Assembly: GCA_900539095.1 (NCBI GenBank)
Contig: UQAR01000031.1
Span: 1-23,405, forward strand
Direction: 5' to 3'
Source of the DNA: an uncultured Ruminococcus sp.
GTDB taxonomy: Bacteria; Bacillota; Clostridia; Oscillospirales; Ruminococcaceae
DNA length: 23,405 nucleotides
Shown: positions 7,034 through 14,869 of the stretch, piece after piece
Position numbering within the stretch: position 1 is the first letter of the stretch
Layout: each line of letters opens with the position of its first letter
The notes under the pieces: generated by a model
What the model saw: the letters and a program-made list of their open reading frames with translations, nothing else
Databases searched by the model: none
Told to the model about the DNA's origin: nothing
Position numbers and translations under genes: made by a program

Positions 7034-9684
7034 TCGCACTCCTCCTTTTTAGTAAATTCAAGACCTTTTTCAAAGCTGTAATGCAGAGAATACCCAAACA
7101 GTTCACAGTTAAGATCATCATCAAGAAACAACACCAGCTGACCTTTGAGCCACGGTGAATTTTGCCAGCTTGTTATATACTTACTGCACTGATTTTCCAA
7201 CTCTGCTATATTTCTATTGATATTCCATGGCTGACAAAACATAGTTGGAAGTCGCAGTTTTTGTTCAGCTATTCGGCGACATTCTTCATCATCAGGACAC
7301 TCTGATACCTCTGCACCGCCATACTGGTCAGGCAGAAAATGAATTTTCTCATCAGCACTTAGCCGCATAAGCAATACGTCAAATGAAGATATACCGTCAC
7401 GCACTGCCGCCTGTGCAAGCTGTTCATCAGCAGTTTCAACCGGTTTTGAAAGCAGACCGTGGATACTATCGCCCTTTGGCTTACTGATCCTGAAACTGTC
7501 TGCCCTGCCCATTCTTTTCTTCTGATCGTTAATGTAATCATCATAATACTTATCATCGCTTGCTGCACTATAAACCTCTTGAACAAGCGGTGAGATATCG
7601 TCAGGCAGTGTGATGCTGTCTGGCAAAGTGTCAGCCGTTTTATTGATAAGCCAATGGCTGTATATTTTTCTTGACGCTGATTCCATATTTGTATACTCAT
7701 CTGTAATAACATAGCAGACAGGCGTTTTTGCTGTATCAGGCCGCACTCCACGTTCATGTCTGTGAAGTCTGCCCATTCGCTGCAACAGCAAGTCCATAGG
7801 GCACATATCCGTGATGAGCATATCGAAATCAATATCAAGGGATTGTTCAAGCACCTGCGTGCCCACGACCACAAGACCGCTCCTGCTTTCAGGCGTACTC
7901 TTTTTGCCAACAAGTTCAACTAGCTGTTTCTCTTTTTTTGCACGGTCAGGCAGCAGGAACTGTGCATGATACAACAGCACATCACCGCAGTTTTGCAAAA
8001 GTTCGGCAAACATCTGTGCACGCCTTACGGTATTCACTATAACACCTACACAGCCGCCATTCTCTGTTACATTTTTCACAAGCTGCACAACATCGTCACT
8101 AACGCAGGTCTTGACTGACACAGTTTTATGTGCTCCGTCATAGCTCAGTCGCTGCTGACAGATATCTTTGCCGTCTGTCCATGTGAGCAGAGGATAGCCC
8201 TGCTCTTTTTCAAATTTATCATCAGACTTTCTTATGCCAAGATAGGCACGGACAAGTGCCATTCGTCTTGATGACGGCAGTGTTGCAGACAGCAGTATAA
8301 CAGGGGTATTATAGCGACCGAGCCACTGCAATGCCATTTCAAGATACTCGCTCATGTAGGCATCATAGGCATGGACCTCATCAATGACAACGACCTTTTC
8401 TGACAATCCAAGGTGAAGTAGCATAACGTGTTTTCGTTTCAAAGCAAGCATCAGCATTTGGTCTACCGTTGCTGTTACAAAATCTGCAAGACACGCTTTT
8501 TTGCTGTCACAAAACCAATTATGTATTATCAGTCCGCTGTCGCTTTCCTCCTTAGGTATGCCCCTTTGTATGTTCTGAAACAGAGGATTGAGTGCTGCAC
8601 TTCCGTGGGTAAGCTGAACAGAGTGATATAACTCCGTGGACTGCGTTTCTGCCCAGTTCAGTATTCTTGAAAAAATACCATTTGCAGTCGCCTGAGTAGG
8701 AAGTCCAAAAAAAACGCCGTTTTTACCGCATTTTGCTCCCAACATCTCGCTTGCAGCAAGGACTGTTTCTGTCTTTCCGCAGCCCATTGGTGCCTCCAAA
8801 ATGTATATACCGGGCTTGGCAGTGTTTTCAACTATTTTCAGCACCTCTGACTGTACCGAACGTGGTTCAAAGCCAAAAGTTTCTTTGAAATCCTCGTTAG
8901 ATATTACTGTTCTCTCAGGATTCCACATCTGTGGAAAATCAAGCTTTGCCCAAGCGTGTTCAGCCCTAAGCTTGTCGTCAGGTTTGAGGTCCTCCACAGA
9001 CAAAAGAGGAAAAAGCTTAGTGTTGCTTGCAAGCCAATCCGCCATTATCAGCAGACCGCACAGCAGCATTTGTGACGAGCGTCCTATTTGCGGCAATTCG
9101 CCGACATCTGAAAGTCCTGCAACATCAAGAGCCATATCCAAAATCATCTGCCAGATACTCTGAAAGACCTCAATGTTACCTTTGTCATAGCCATAATAAT
9201 TTTCATATAAAACAATATCTCTTGCAGGCTGTGACAGATCTTGTACACTTTCCGCCGGCACACCATGGTGAGCACCGACTACCGCACTTACACATTCAGG
9301 ACAGCCCAGTAAGTTGAGTATCTCCTCGCCTGCTAGAGCATGAGGAGTTTTAACTGCATTTTCCTTAACATAGTAGTCAGGAAATACAATGCCAGCTGAT
9401 TCCAGTGCCGATCTTCTTTCAGGCAGATTTTTTCCTATCTTATATTGAAATACCTCTGTCGCTTTGCCGATATCATGGACTGCAGCCAGAAAAATAACAA
9501 GCTTTCTAAACTCGTCCGGTTCTAACCCGCAAGCTTTTGCAAATGAAGGTGAAATAAATTCATCACAAAGATAGCTCATCATGTCCGCAGTATCCTGCAA
9601 ATGCTGAATCAATGGCAGCCATTCAGATGAGTTTTCTCCTGTTTTAGCCATAAGAGAATACAATGTTTTCTCCGTAATGTTCAT
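7030..9684 (-). CDS. cas3: Cas3 HD nuclease-helicase (type I-E)
   Basis: This 884-residue effector unwinds and degrades DNA bound by Cascade. Residues 1 to about 230 are the HD nuclease: H28, H70-D71 in AAVHDIGK, H115, H139-H140 in GAHHG, and D216 in MADWLAS. The helicase follows with Walker A APMGCGKTE (298-306), DEVH box (435-438), SAT (466-468) and motif VI QRMGRLHRH (635-643). Residues from about 650 form the accessory C-terminal domain. All catalytic motifs are intact and the length matches E. coli Cas3 (888). It is first in the cas operon, with GGGGGAG eight bases before the ATG, and overlaps cas8e by four bases. Confidence 0.98.
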   Translation of the reverse strand: MNITEKTLYSLMAKTGENSSEWLPLIQHLQDTADMMSYLCDEFISPSFAKACGLEPDEFRKLVIFLAAVHDIGKATEVFQYKIGKNLPERRSALESAGIVFPDYYVKENAVKTPHALAGEEILNLLGCPECVSAVVGAHHGVPAESVQDLSQPARDIVLYENYYGYDKGNIEVFQSIWQMILDMALDVAGLSDVGELPQIGRSSQMLLCGLLIMADWLASNTKLFPLLSVEDLKPDDKLRAEHAWAKLDFPQMWNPERTVISNEDFKETFGFEPRSVQSEVLKIVENTAKPGIYILEAPMGCGKTETVLAASEMLGAKCGKNGVFFGLPTQATANGIFSRILNWAETQSTELYHSVQLTHGSAALNPLFQNIQRGIPKEESDSGLIIHNWFCDSKKACLADFVTATVDQMLMLALKRKHVMLLHLGLSEKVVVIDEVHAYDAYMSEYLEMALQWLGRYNTPVILLSATLPSSRRMALVRAYLGIRKSDDKFEKEQGYPLLTWTDGKDICQQRLSYDGAHKTVSVKTCVSDDVVQLVKNVTENGGCVGVIVNTVRRAQMFAELLQNCGDVLLYHAQFLLPDRAKKEKQLVELVGKKSTPESRSGLVVVGTQVLEQSLDIDFDMLITDMCPMDLLLQRMGRLHRHERGVRPDTAKTPVCYVITDEYTNMESASRKIYSHWLINKTADTLPDSITLPDDISPLVQEVYSAASDDKYYDDYINDQKKRMGRADSFRISKPKGDSIHGLLSKPVETADEQLAQAAVRDGISSFDVLLMRLSADEKIHFLPDQYGGAEVSECPDDEECRRIAEQKLRLPTMFCQPWNINRNIAELENQCSKYITSWQNSPWLKGQLVLFLDDDLNCELFGYSLHYSFEKGLEFTKKEECE

Positions 9685-9743
9685 TTAGTTCACTCCCCCT
9701 TCAGCAAAATGCCAGTAATGTTTTATTTTGATATCTCTGTCTA

Positions 9744-9772
9744 ATTATAACACATTGCTAGATATTTTGCAA
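9744..9772 (-). promoter_or_regulatory. Promoter of the cas operon
   Basis: On the minus strand there is TTGCAA (9767-9772), a 17-bp spacer and a perfect TATAAT (9744-9749), with TGT directly before it as an extended -10. Transcription should start near 9737, leaving about 50 bases of leader before the cas3 ATG. A 5-bp inverted repeat ATTGC/GCAAT (9754-9773) overlaps the -35 and spacer and could hold a repressor, but it is too short to be sure. The rest of 9685-9837 is A/T-rich with no gene. Confidence 0.85.
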
Positions 9773-9837
9773 TAAATTATCTAAATATTATACAAAATAC
9801 CCCTAACTTTTTATCTACATTTTTCGACATTAGATAC

Positions 9838-9870
9838 AAAAAAGCGGTACTATGAAAGCACCGCTTTTTA
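9838..9870 (-). terminator. Rho-independent terminator after the histidine kinase
   Basis: Arms AAAAAGCGGT and ACCGCTTTTT enclose a short loop. On the minus strand the stem is followed by a T-run. It lies eight bases beyond the kinase stop codon and separates the two-component operon from the cas promoter. Because T-runs occur on both sides it may act in both directions. Confidence 0.88.
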
Positions 9871-9878
9871 TTTTCGCC

Positions 9879-12347
9879 CTATTTATTTTCGTCCTCAGAC
9901 GTTTCCGCCTTGTCTTCCTGAATTATCGGCATTTCAACTGTCGCCTTGAACATATCTCCGTCTATCTCTATGTTGAACGTGCCGCCGCACGCCTCTGTAA
10001 AGCTCTTTGATATTGAAAGCCCAAGACCGCTGCCGCCGTCGGTTCGTGATTTATCTCCACGCACGAACCTCTCTAGTATCTCTTCTTCCGTGAAGTTTAT
10101 CGGCGTTGCCGAAATGTTCTTCTCGGCAAATACTATCCTGTCCGTTTTTTTGTACACATCAAGGAATATCCTTGTGCCGTCCATGGAGTAGTTCAGAGCA
10201 TTGTCTACAATGTTTTGGAACACTCTGTAAAGCTTGTCGCCGTCGCCCATTACCATTGCACTGTTGGCATTTATGTTTATCTTTACTGTCTTGCCGCTGT
10301 CAGCTATCTTATCCTCTGCGTCTGCAATGCACTGATTTAAAAGCATTACAAAATCAAGCTTTGTAAGGTTCACGTCAACGCCGCTTGTGGCTTTTGCGAT
10401 ACTGAACACGTCAGATACGATACCCTTGAGTTTCTGTGCCTTTTTGTCAAGTATCTTCACATAGCTTGCAGCCTCATCATCGAGGTCCATTTTCTTTAGC
10501 AAGTCAATGTAGCTGATAATGGAAGTCAGCGGCGTTTTTAAATCATGTGAAACGTTGGTGACAAGTTCTATCTTCAAACGCTCAGACTGTATCTGCTGCT
10601 CAACTGACTCTCTCACCTTATCTTGAACAGAGTTGAGTTTTTCATATTCTGCGTAAACAGGCGAAGTTTTTCTTATCTTGCCCTCATATGGCTTTTCCTC
10701 ACCAAGGCTGTCTATCTGTTTGCTGAGTTTTGAAAGCTGTGAGAAGTCACGAAGCGTTGATATACACAGAACAATTTCTACCGCCAACAAAATTAACATC
10801 GTCAATCCACTAGACATCACAACAAAAATTCCAACGAATATAAGTATGAACTTCCAAGTAAGCTTTACTCCAAGTGGAAGACCATGAAAATAGTGATACA
10901 GTGATGTTTCTTTGTATTTGTGCCACAAAAATTTGCAAAGTCTGCAAATAAGACTTTCTTTGAATATGCTTTTGGTCTTTATTTTGCCTACGATCTGTGT
11001 AAGCGAACCAAAGCCTGCAAGATATGCCAGTGCAAACAACGCTGCTGCCAAAACATTTCTGAATGTAGCGTTTGCAAACGCACTGCCGAAAACATCTTTT
11101 GTATTGCTTACATAATAGTTCCAGCTAACAAAGAAACCGATAGCAAAGGTAATTGTCAGTGCCATTATGATAAGATACACTTCTGTCGGCACTTTTTTCA
11201 GAAAACTGTTCTGTTTCCAGCGTTCTTCGCTTTCAGGCTCTGCATTATAGGCACATATTGTGAGCAGATAGCACACAAGGATAAACTCGATACCACCGAG
11301 AATGACCATAAGCAGCTTTGCACGGTACATATCATTCAAAGCCTCGGTATATTCTTTTTCCATTGCCGTGAGCCTTTCGGCTTTAGGTGCAAAGAACACC
11401 GTTATCCCTGTATCATCATTATCTGTTGCCTTATAGTCAGACAGGTCGTAAAGATTTTCACATTTTGCCCATGCGTTTCCGTAATCGTCCTCATAAAAGC
11501 CATAGTCATAATCTTCATCATAATAGTAATTACCGTCGCTGCTGTAATAATTCCCGTCTGTTTCGTCATCTTGCAGTCTTTCTGAATATTTCAAACCATT
11601 TCTAAGGTCAAGACCTTTTCTTGCATTGTATGATGAGTCAACATTATAAAAAGCTATTGGATCATAATTGCCATAATTGTAGAAATATCTGCCGTAGTTA
11701 TCATAATAACTGCCGCCCACAGGTACAAGGTTGTCGGCATAAAATTCCTCGGTCACAGCGTCAAGATACTCAGCGGTGTTGTAATAGTAGTCAACTATTT
11801 GCCCTGATGAAGTTCTGTCGCTCATTATCTCGTTATTACGGCGAAGTATATAGTTCTTGTGCGACGATTTAAAAGCGTCTATCCTATCCGTTTCGCTGTC
11901 ATAGTTTTTTATATCTTTTATATTTGACAGATATCTTGTTTTGCCATTTTGAGTAATTCCCACATAGTAATCAAACTGACTGTCTACAAGCCGTATACCG
12001 TCTTCTGTCTTTTTGTATTTATAGCGGTTATAGTCAAGATAGTTCAGATAGTCATTGAGCAGGTGTTTAGGCTCTGTGTAATTCCACTGGTCGTCAACAT
12101 ATCTGAGATAGGCTGACGCTGTGACGCACAGCTCCTCATACATCTCATTAGATGCGACTTTATAGCTTTCTGATTTAAGATAAGATTTGCTGCTGTTGTC
12201 AGCGTGGCTGTGAGCATAAAGCACCACAGACAGGCAAAATCCACCTGCAATAACGCAGGCAAGAATAAATGCTATAGTCCTTGTCTTTTTAGCCGATAAA
12301 GCTTTAAACCAGTTCGCCTGCTCAAATTTTCTCGATTTTGTAGCCAA
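9879..12347 (-). CDS. Multi-pass membrane sensor histidine kinase with Tyr/Asp-rich extracellular domain
   Basis: This 822-residue sensor kinase autophosphorylates and passes phosphate to the response regulator encoded just upstream. A first membrane segment (about 24-46) is followed by an extracellular domain (about 50-340), then further membrane segments near 345-366, 390-412, 431-453 and 497-530. The cytoplasmic part has HisKA with H601 in NVSHDLKTPLTS, and HATPase_c with N716 (QNIVDNALNYS) and GSGLGLS (772-778). The part of the sensor from about 186 to 290 is extraordinarily rich in Tyr, Asp and Gly. The start is a TTG: AAGGTGG lies nine bases before it and the next in-frame ATG would remove the first membrane segment. 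It overlaps the regulator gene by 26 bp. The signal sensed cannot be read from sequence. Confidence 0.93.
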   Translation of the reverse strand: MATKSRKFEQANWFKALSAKKTRTIAFILACVIAGGFCLSVVLYAHSHADNSSKSYLKSESYKVASNEMYEELCVTASAYLRYVDDQWNYTEPKHLLNDYLNYLDYNRYKYKKTEDGIRLVDSQFDYYVGITQNGKTRYLSNIKDIKNYDSETDRIDAFKSSHKNYILRRNNEIMSDRTSSGQIVDYYYNTAEYLDAVTEEFYADNLVPVGGSYYDNYGRYFYNYGNYDPIAFYNVDSSYNARKGLDLRNGLKYSERLQDDETDGNYYSSDGNYYYDEDYDYGFYEDDYGNAWAKCENLYDLSDYKATDNDDTGITVFFAPKAERLTAMEKEYTEALNDMYRAKLLMVILGGIEFILVCYLLTICAYNAEPESEERWKQNSFLKKVPTEVYLIIMALTITFAIGFFVSWNYYVSNTKDVFGSAFANATFRNVLAAALFALAYLAGFGSLTQIVGKIKTKSIFKESLICRLCKFLWHKYKETSLYHYFHGLPLGVKLTWKFILIFVGIFVVMSSGLTMLILLAVEIVLCISTLRDFSQLSKLSKQIDSLGEEKPYEGKIRKTSPVYAEYEKLNSVQDKVRESVEQQIQSERLKIELVTNVSHDLKTPLTSIISYIDLLKKMDLDDEAASYVKILDKKAQKLKGIVSDVFSIAKATSGVDVNLTKLDFVMLLNQCIADAEDKIADSGKTVKININANSAMVMGDGDKLYRVFQNIVDNALNYSMDGTRIFLDVYKKTDRIVFAEKNISATPINFTEEEILERFVRGDKSRTDGGSGLGLSISKSFTEACGGTFNIEIDGDMFKATVEMPIIQEDKAETSEDENK

Positions 12348-13029
12348 TTCCCCACACCACCTTCAAGTATTTCGGCTCTCTAGGGTTTATCTCTATTTTC
12401 TCTCTGATGTGACGAATATGTACCATTACCGTATTTTCAACGGCATAAGCGTCCTCGTTCCATACCTTTGAATAGATCTCCTCGGCAGAAAATATCCTGC
12501 CTGCGTTTTTCATGAGCAGCTCAAGAATTTTAAGCTCCGTAGCGGTGAGCTTGACAGGTTCTCCGTCAACCTTTAGGCTTTTCGCCTGAATGTCAAGCTC
12601 CAGTCCGCCTATTTCTATAATATCCGTTTTGTTTGCCGTATCGATAGCACCAAGTTGCATATATCTTCTCAGATTGCTCCTGACTCTTGCCACAAGCTCC
12701 ATTGGGTTATAAGGCTTTGTGATATAATCGTCTGCACCCATTGAAAGCCCCAGCACTTTATCTGTATCTTCTGATTTTGCAGAGAGCACAAGTATCGGGA
12801 TATTTTCCGTTGCCCTTATTTTCATCATTGTAGAAAGTCCGTCCAGCTTAGGCATCATGACGTCAATGAGTATAAGCTGAACGCTGTTCTCTGTGAGCTT
12901 TTCCAAAGCCTCCAGACCGTCATAGGCTTTTATTACCTTATAGCCCTCCATTTCAAGCAGCTTTGCGATAGCTCCAACTATATCTTTATCATCGTCTACA
13001 ACAAGAATCACAGGTTCTTTAATATCCAT
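12322..13029 (-). CDS. OmpR/PhoB-family response regulator, VanR-like
   Basis: This 235-residue regulator has a receiver domain (about 6-120) with the acidic pocket D12-D14, phosphoacceptor D56 in LIDVMMPKLDG and K105 in YITKPYNPMEL. The C-terminal winged helix (about 135-233) has the recognition segment VENTVMVHIRHIREKI and ends VWGIGYKIE. The overall pattern resembles VanR-type regulators. An ATG at 13077 is in frame, but the extra 16 residues would be encoded across a TATAAT-like stretch. AAAGGA precedes the ATG at 13029, so I chose that. The stop lies inside the kinase gene. Direct repeats at 13097-13114 suggest it regulates its own operon. Confidence 0.94.
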   Translation of the reverse strand: MDIKEPVILVVDDDKDIVGAIAKLLEMEGYKVIKAYDGLEALEKLTENSVQLILIDVMMPKLDGLSTMMKIRATENIPILVLSAKSEDTDKVLGLSMGADDYITKPYNPMELVARVRSNLRRYMQLGAIDTANKTDIIEIGGLELDIQAKSLKVDGEPVKLTATELKILELLMKNAGRIFSAEEIYSKVWNEDAYAVENTVMVHIRHIREKIEINPREPKYLKVVWGIGYKIEKI

Positions 13030-13096
13030 ATCGACTTGGTCCTTTCTTTTACGTTTATTATTATAAGGCACGTTCATTAAAAACAGCTCAACATAT

Positions 13097-13114
13097 TTCT
13101 TAAATAATTCTTAA
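13097..13114 (-). promoter_or_regulatory. Candidate response-regulator binding site (direct repeat)
   Basis: On the minus strand TTAAGAA is repeated after four bases (TTAAGAA-N4-TTAAGAA), a period of 11, or one helical turn. It lies about 13 bp downstream of the -10 box of the regulator's promoter. Tandem half-sites one turn apart are the usual target of OmpR-family dimers, and the layout resembles the CiaR consensus TTAAG-N5-TTTAAG. Binding here would block or modulate early transcription. Assigning it to this regulator is inference. Confidence 0.5.
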
Positions 13115-13126
13115 TGTGCATATATG

Positions 13127-13155
13127 ATTATATCACATTTTCTTTTACATTACAA
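13127..13155 (-). promoter_or_regulatory. Promoter of the two-component operon
   Basis: TTGTAA (13150-13155), a 17-bp spacer and a perfect TATAAT (13127-13132) with TGA before it. The start of transcription should be near 13120, giving a leader of about 90 bases that holds the direct repeat. The -35 lies only about two bases from the terminator of the upstream gene. Confidence 0.82.
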
Positions 13156-13156
13156 C

Positions 13157-13193
13157 AAAAAAAGACGGGCGAAATAAATTCCGTCCGTCTTTA
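13157..13193 (-). terminator. Terminator after the solute-binding protein gene
   Basis: Arms AAAGACGG and CCGTCTTT, with further pairing inside, are followed on the minus strand by seven T. It begins about 15 bases after the stop of the solute-binding protein gene. Confidence 0.9.
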
Positions 13194-13207
13194 TATGGCA
13201 AGTTATA

Positions 13208-14635
13208 TTACTTATTCTTTTCCAAATATGCGTGATACTGCTCGTTGAGAGTTTTAAGCTCTGAATCAACAGTGCCCTTATACTGCTCTTTGAGCTGTGT
13301 CCATGTATACTGTGAGCCGTTCTCGTCTGTCTTCATAACTGAAGTATACAGATAAGGGATAACAGCCTCCTTAGTATCATTTGTTGCAGCGTCGTTATCT
13401 GACAGAGTGGTGGAGATACCATAGCCAGGGTCAAATATCTTAGTGAACTTGTCTGTAACAAGGTCAACGTAAGCTACGTTATACATATCTTCTGTCCAGT
13501 TAGGATTGTTTACAAAGAACTTTTCCTTCTCGATATCCTTATATGTATCCTGAGTATAAACTATCTTTGCACACTCGAGCCAGCACTTCATAGCGTCGTT
13601 CTTTGTTGAACCCTTTACCCACATATACGCATTCATATCGATAGTTGTATAAAGCGTATCAGAGTTAGGATCCTTTGGCATTGGAACTACGCCCCAGTTG
13701 TCGCCGTCCTTAGGTGAATGTGTACCTGTTGACGCCCATGGTCCCATTGCATAGAAGAGGATATTCTTCTTGAATGCGTCGCCAGCCTGTCCTACCCAGT
13801 CAGAATAGTACATACCGTTCTTTGCTATATCATAGAGCAGATCAGATGCTCTTACAAAGTCAGCGTCATTCAGATTAGAAACATACTCGTCCTTATCAGC
13901 GTCATAAGTGATAAGAGTCTTACCTGTCGACTGGAAGATAAATGGAGCGAACCAACCGTTTACGCCGTATCTCTCCTCGTCAGCTGACGCACCCTCGCAA
14001 TACTCTGACATCATATCATACCAAGTGTTCCAATCCCACTCGCCGTTCTGATAAAGCTCATATGGATCGTCAAGACCGGCAGCGTCGATCATGGACTTAT
14101 CATATGTGATAACAGAACCAGGCAGGAAGTTGATAGGAGCAACAAAGTGCTTGCCGTTAAGAGTGAACTGCTCGGCAACGTCCTTTACATCGCTCCACAT
14201 TGCACTGTCGAAATCAACGATATCATCAACAGGCTGGAACATTTCCTTGATACAGTTTGCAGGGAATGTCATTGACTGCTCATACCAGAACATATCAGGT
14301 GGATCGTTTGACATAAGTCTTGCTGCAAGCTTATCGTACTTATTCATTGAAGAAGTCTGAGAATACTTGATCTTTCCGCCCTTTTCCTCAAAAAGTGTAA
14401 GGTCTGTTCTCTTCTCAGGCTCTTTCTTAGTTGGGTTGATGTCAAAATAAGAAAGCCACTCCAACTCCTTTTCCGAACCATCAGGGATAGTAGCAATATC
14501 ATCGGTGCTTGCTACTTTTACCTTATCAACATAAGAGCTGCTTGAGCTGCTGCCTGATGAGCTGCCGCATGACGCCACGCTCACTGCTGACAAGAGAGCC
14601 ATTGCACCGGCAATAACACGCTTGGAATTTTTCAT
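13208..14635 (-). CDS. ABC-type extracellular solute-binding lipoprotein (family 1, sugar-type)
   Basis: This 475-residue lipoprotein probably captures a sugar or oligosaccharide for an ABC importer. The signal peptide MKNSKR then a hydrophobic stretch leads to the lipobox SVASC with lipidated C23, followed by a Ser-rich linker (24-34) and the periplasmic-binding-protein fold. The many aromatic residues (for example the Trp/Tyr-rich part around 215-235) fit carbohydrate binding. I chose the ATG at 14635, with GGAGG ten bases upstream; a longer reading from 14671 would bury the signal peptide. No permease or ATPase gene is adjacent, so the rest of the importer must be elsewhere. It has its own strong promoter and a LacI-type operator candidate. 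The substrate is not determined. Confidence 0.92.
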   Translation of the reverse strand: MKNSKRVIAGAMALLSAVSVASCGSSSGSSSSSSYVDKVKVASTDDIATIPDGSEKELEWLSYFDINPTKKEPEKRTDLTLFEEKGGKIKYSQTSSMNKYDKLAARLMSNDPPDMFWYEQSMTFPANCIKEMFQPVDDIVDFDSAMWSDVKDVAEQFTLNGKHFVAPINFLPGSVITYDKSMIDAAGLDDPYELYQNGEWDWNTWYDMMSEYCEGASADEERYGVNGWFAPFIFQSTGKTLITYDADKDEYVSNLNDADFVRASDLLYDIAKNGMYYSDWVGQAGDAFKKNILFYAMGPWASTGTHSPKDGDNWGVVPMPKDPNSDTLYTTIDMNAYMWVKGSTKNDAMKCWLECAKIVYTQDTYKDIEKEKFFVNNPNWTEDMYNVAYVDLVTDKFTKIFDPGYGISTTLSDNDAATNDTKEAVIPYLYTSVMKTDENGSQYTWTQLKEQYKGTVDSELKTLNEQYHAYLEKNK

Positions 14636-14660
14636 TACTATATAACCTCCGTTACAGATC

Positions 14661-14683
14661 GTTTTCCACACGAAAACGTTTCC
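14661..14683 (-). promoter_or_regulatory. LacI-family operator candidate at the solute-binding protein promoter
   Basis: Three alternating half-sites are packed here: GTTTTC (14661-14666), GAAAAC (14672-14677) and GTTTCC (14678-14683) on the plus strand. The last two abut to form GAAAACGTTTCC, a near-palindrome with a central CG, the classic layout of LacI/CcpA-type operators. It lies just downstream of the predicted transcription start and upstream of the ribosome site, where bound repressor would block transcription. Confidence 0.65.
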
Positions 14684-14700
14684 TTAATTCTTACAAAGTT

Positions 14701-14729
14701 ATTATATCACTGAATGTAATCGTTGTCAA
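14701..14729 (-). promoter_or_regulatory. Consensus promoter of the solute-binding protein gene
   Basis: Perfect TTGACA (14724-14729), a 17-bp spacer and a perfect TATAAT (14701-14706) with TGA before it. This is the strongest promoter in the window by match to consensus, fitting an abundant binding protein held in check by a repressor. Confidence 0.92.
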
Positions 14730-14816
14730 CAAAGTTACAAGCACTGTTACCCTCTTTTAAATACTTTTGGTGATTTTAACAAATAGCCGCTGTCTTTTTT
14801 GGTGATAAAGTCCACA

Positions 14817-14856
14817 CAAAAAAATGCAGGACCACATTCAGTAGTTCTGCATTTTA
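14817..14856 (-). terminator. Terminator after the AGCS symporter
   Basis: Arms AAAATGCAG and CTGCATTTT (14821-14829 and 14847-14855) are followed on the minus strand by a run of T. It lies about 14 bases after the symporter stop codon. Confidence 0.88.
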
Positions 14857-14869
14857 ATAAACACTATAT

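Noticed and set aside
9787..9815. Second TATAAT upstream of the cas promoter
   Set aside because: The sequence 17 bp upstream (GATAAA) is a poor -35 and TGN is absent; the promoter at 9744-9772 fits much better.
13029..13077. Longer N-terminus for the response regulator from the ATG at 13077
   Set aside because: The extra 16 residues are basic and unlike receiver domains, and the ATG at 13029 has an AAAGGA site.
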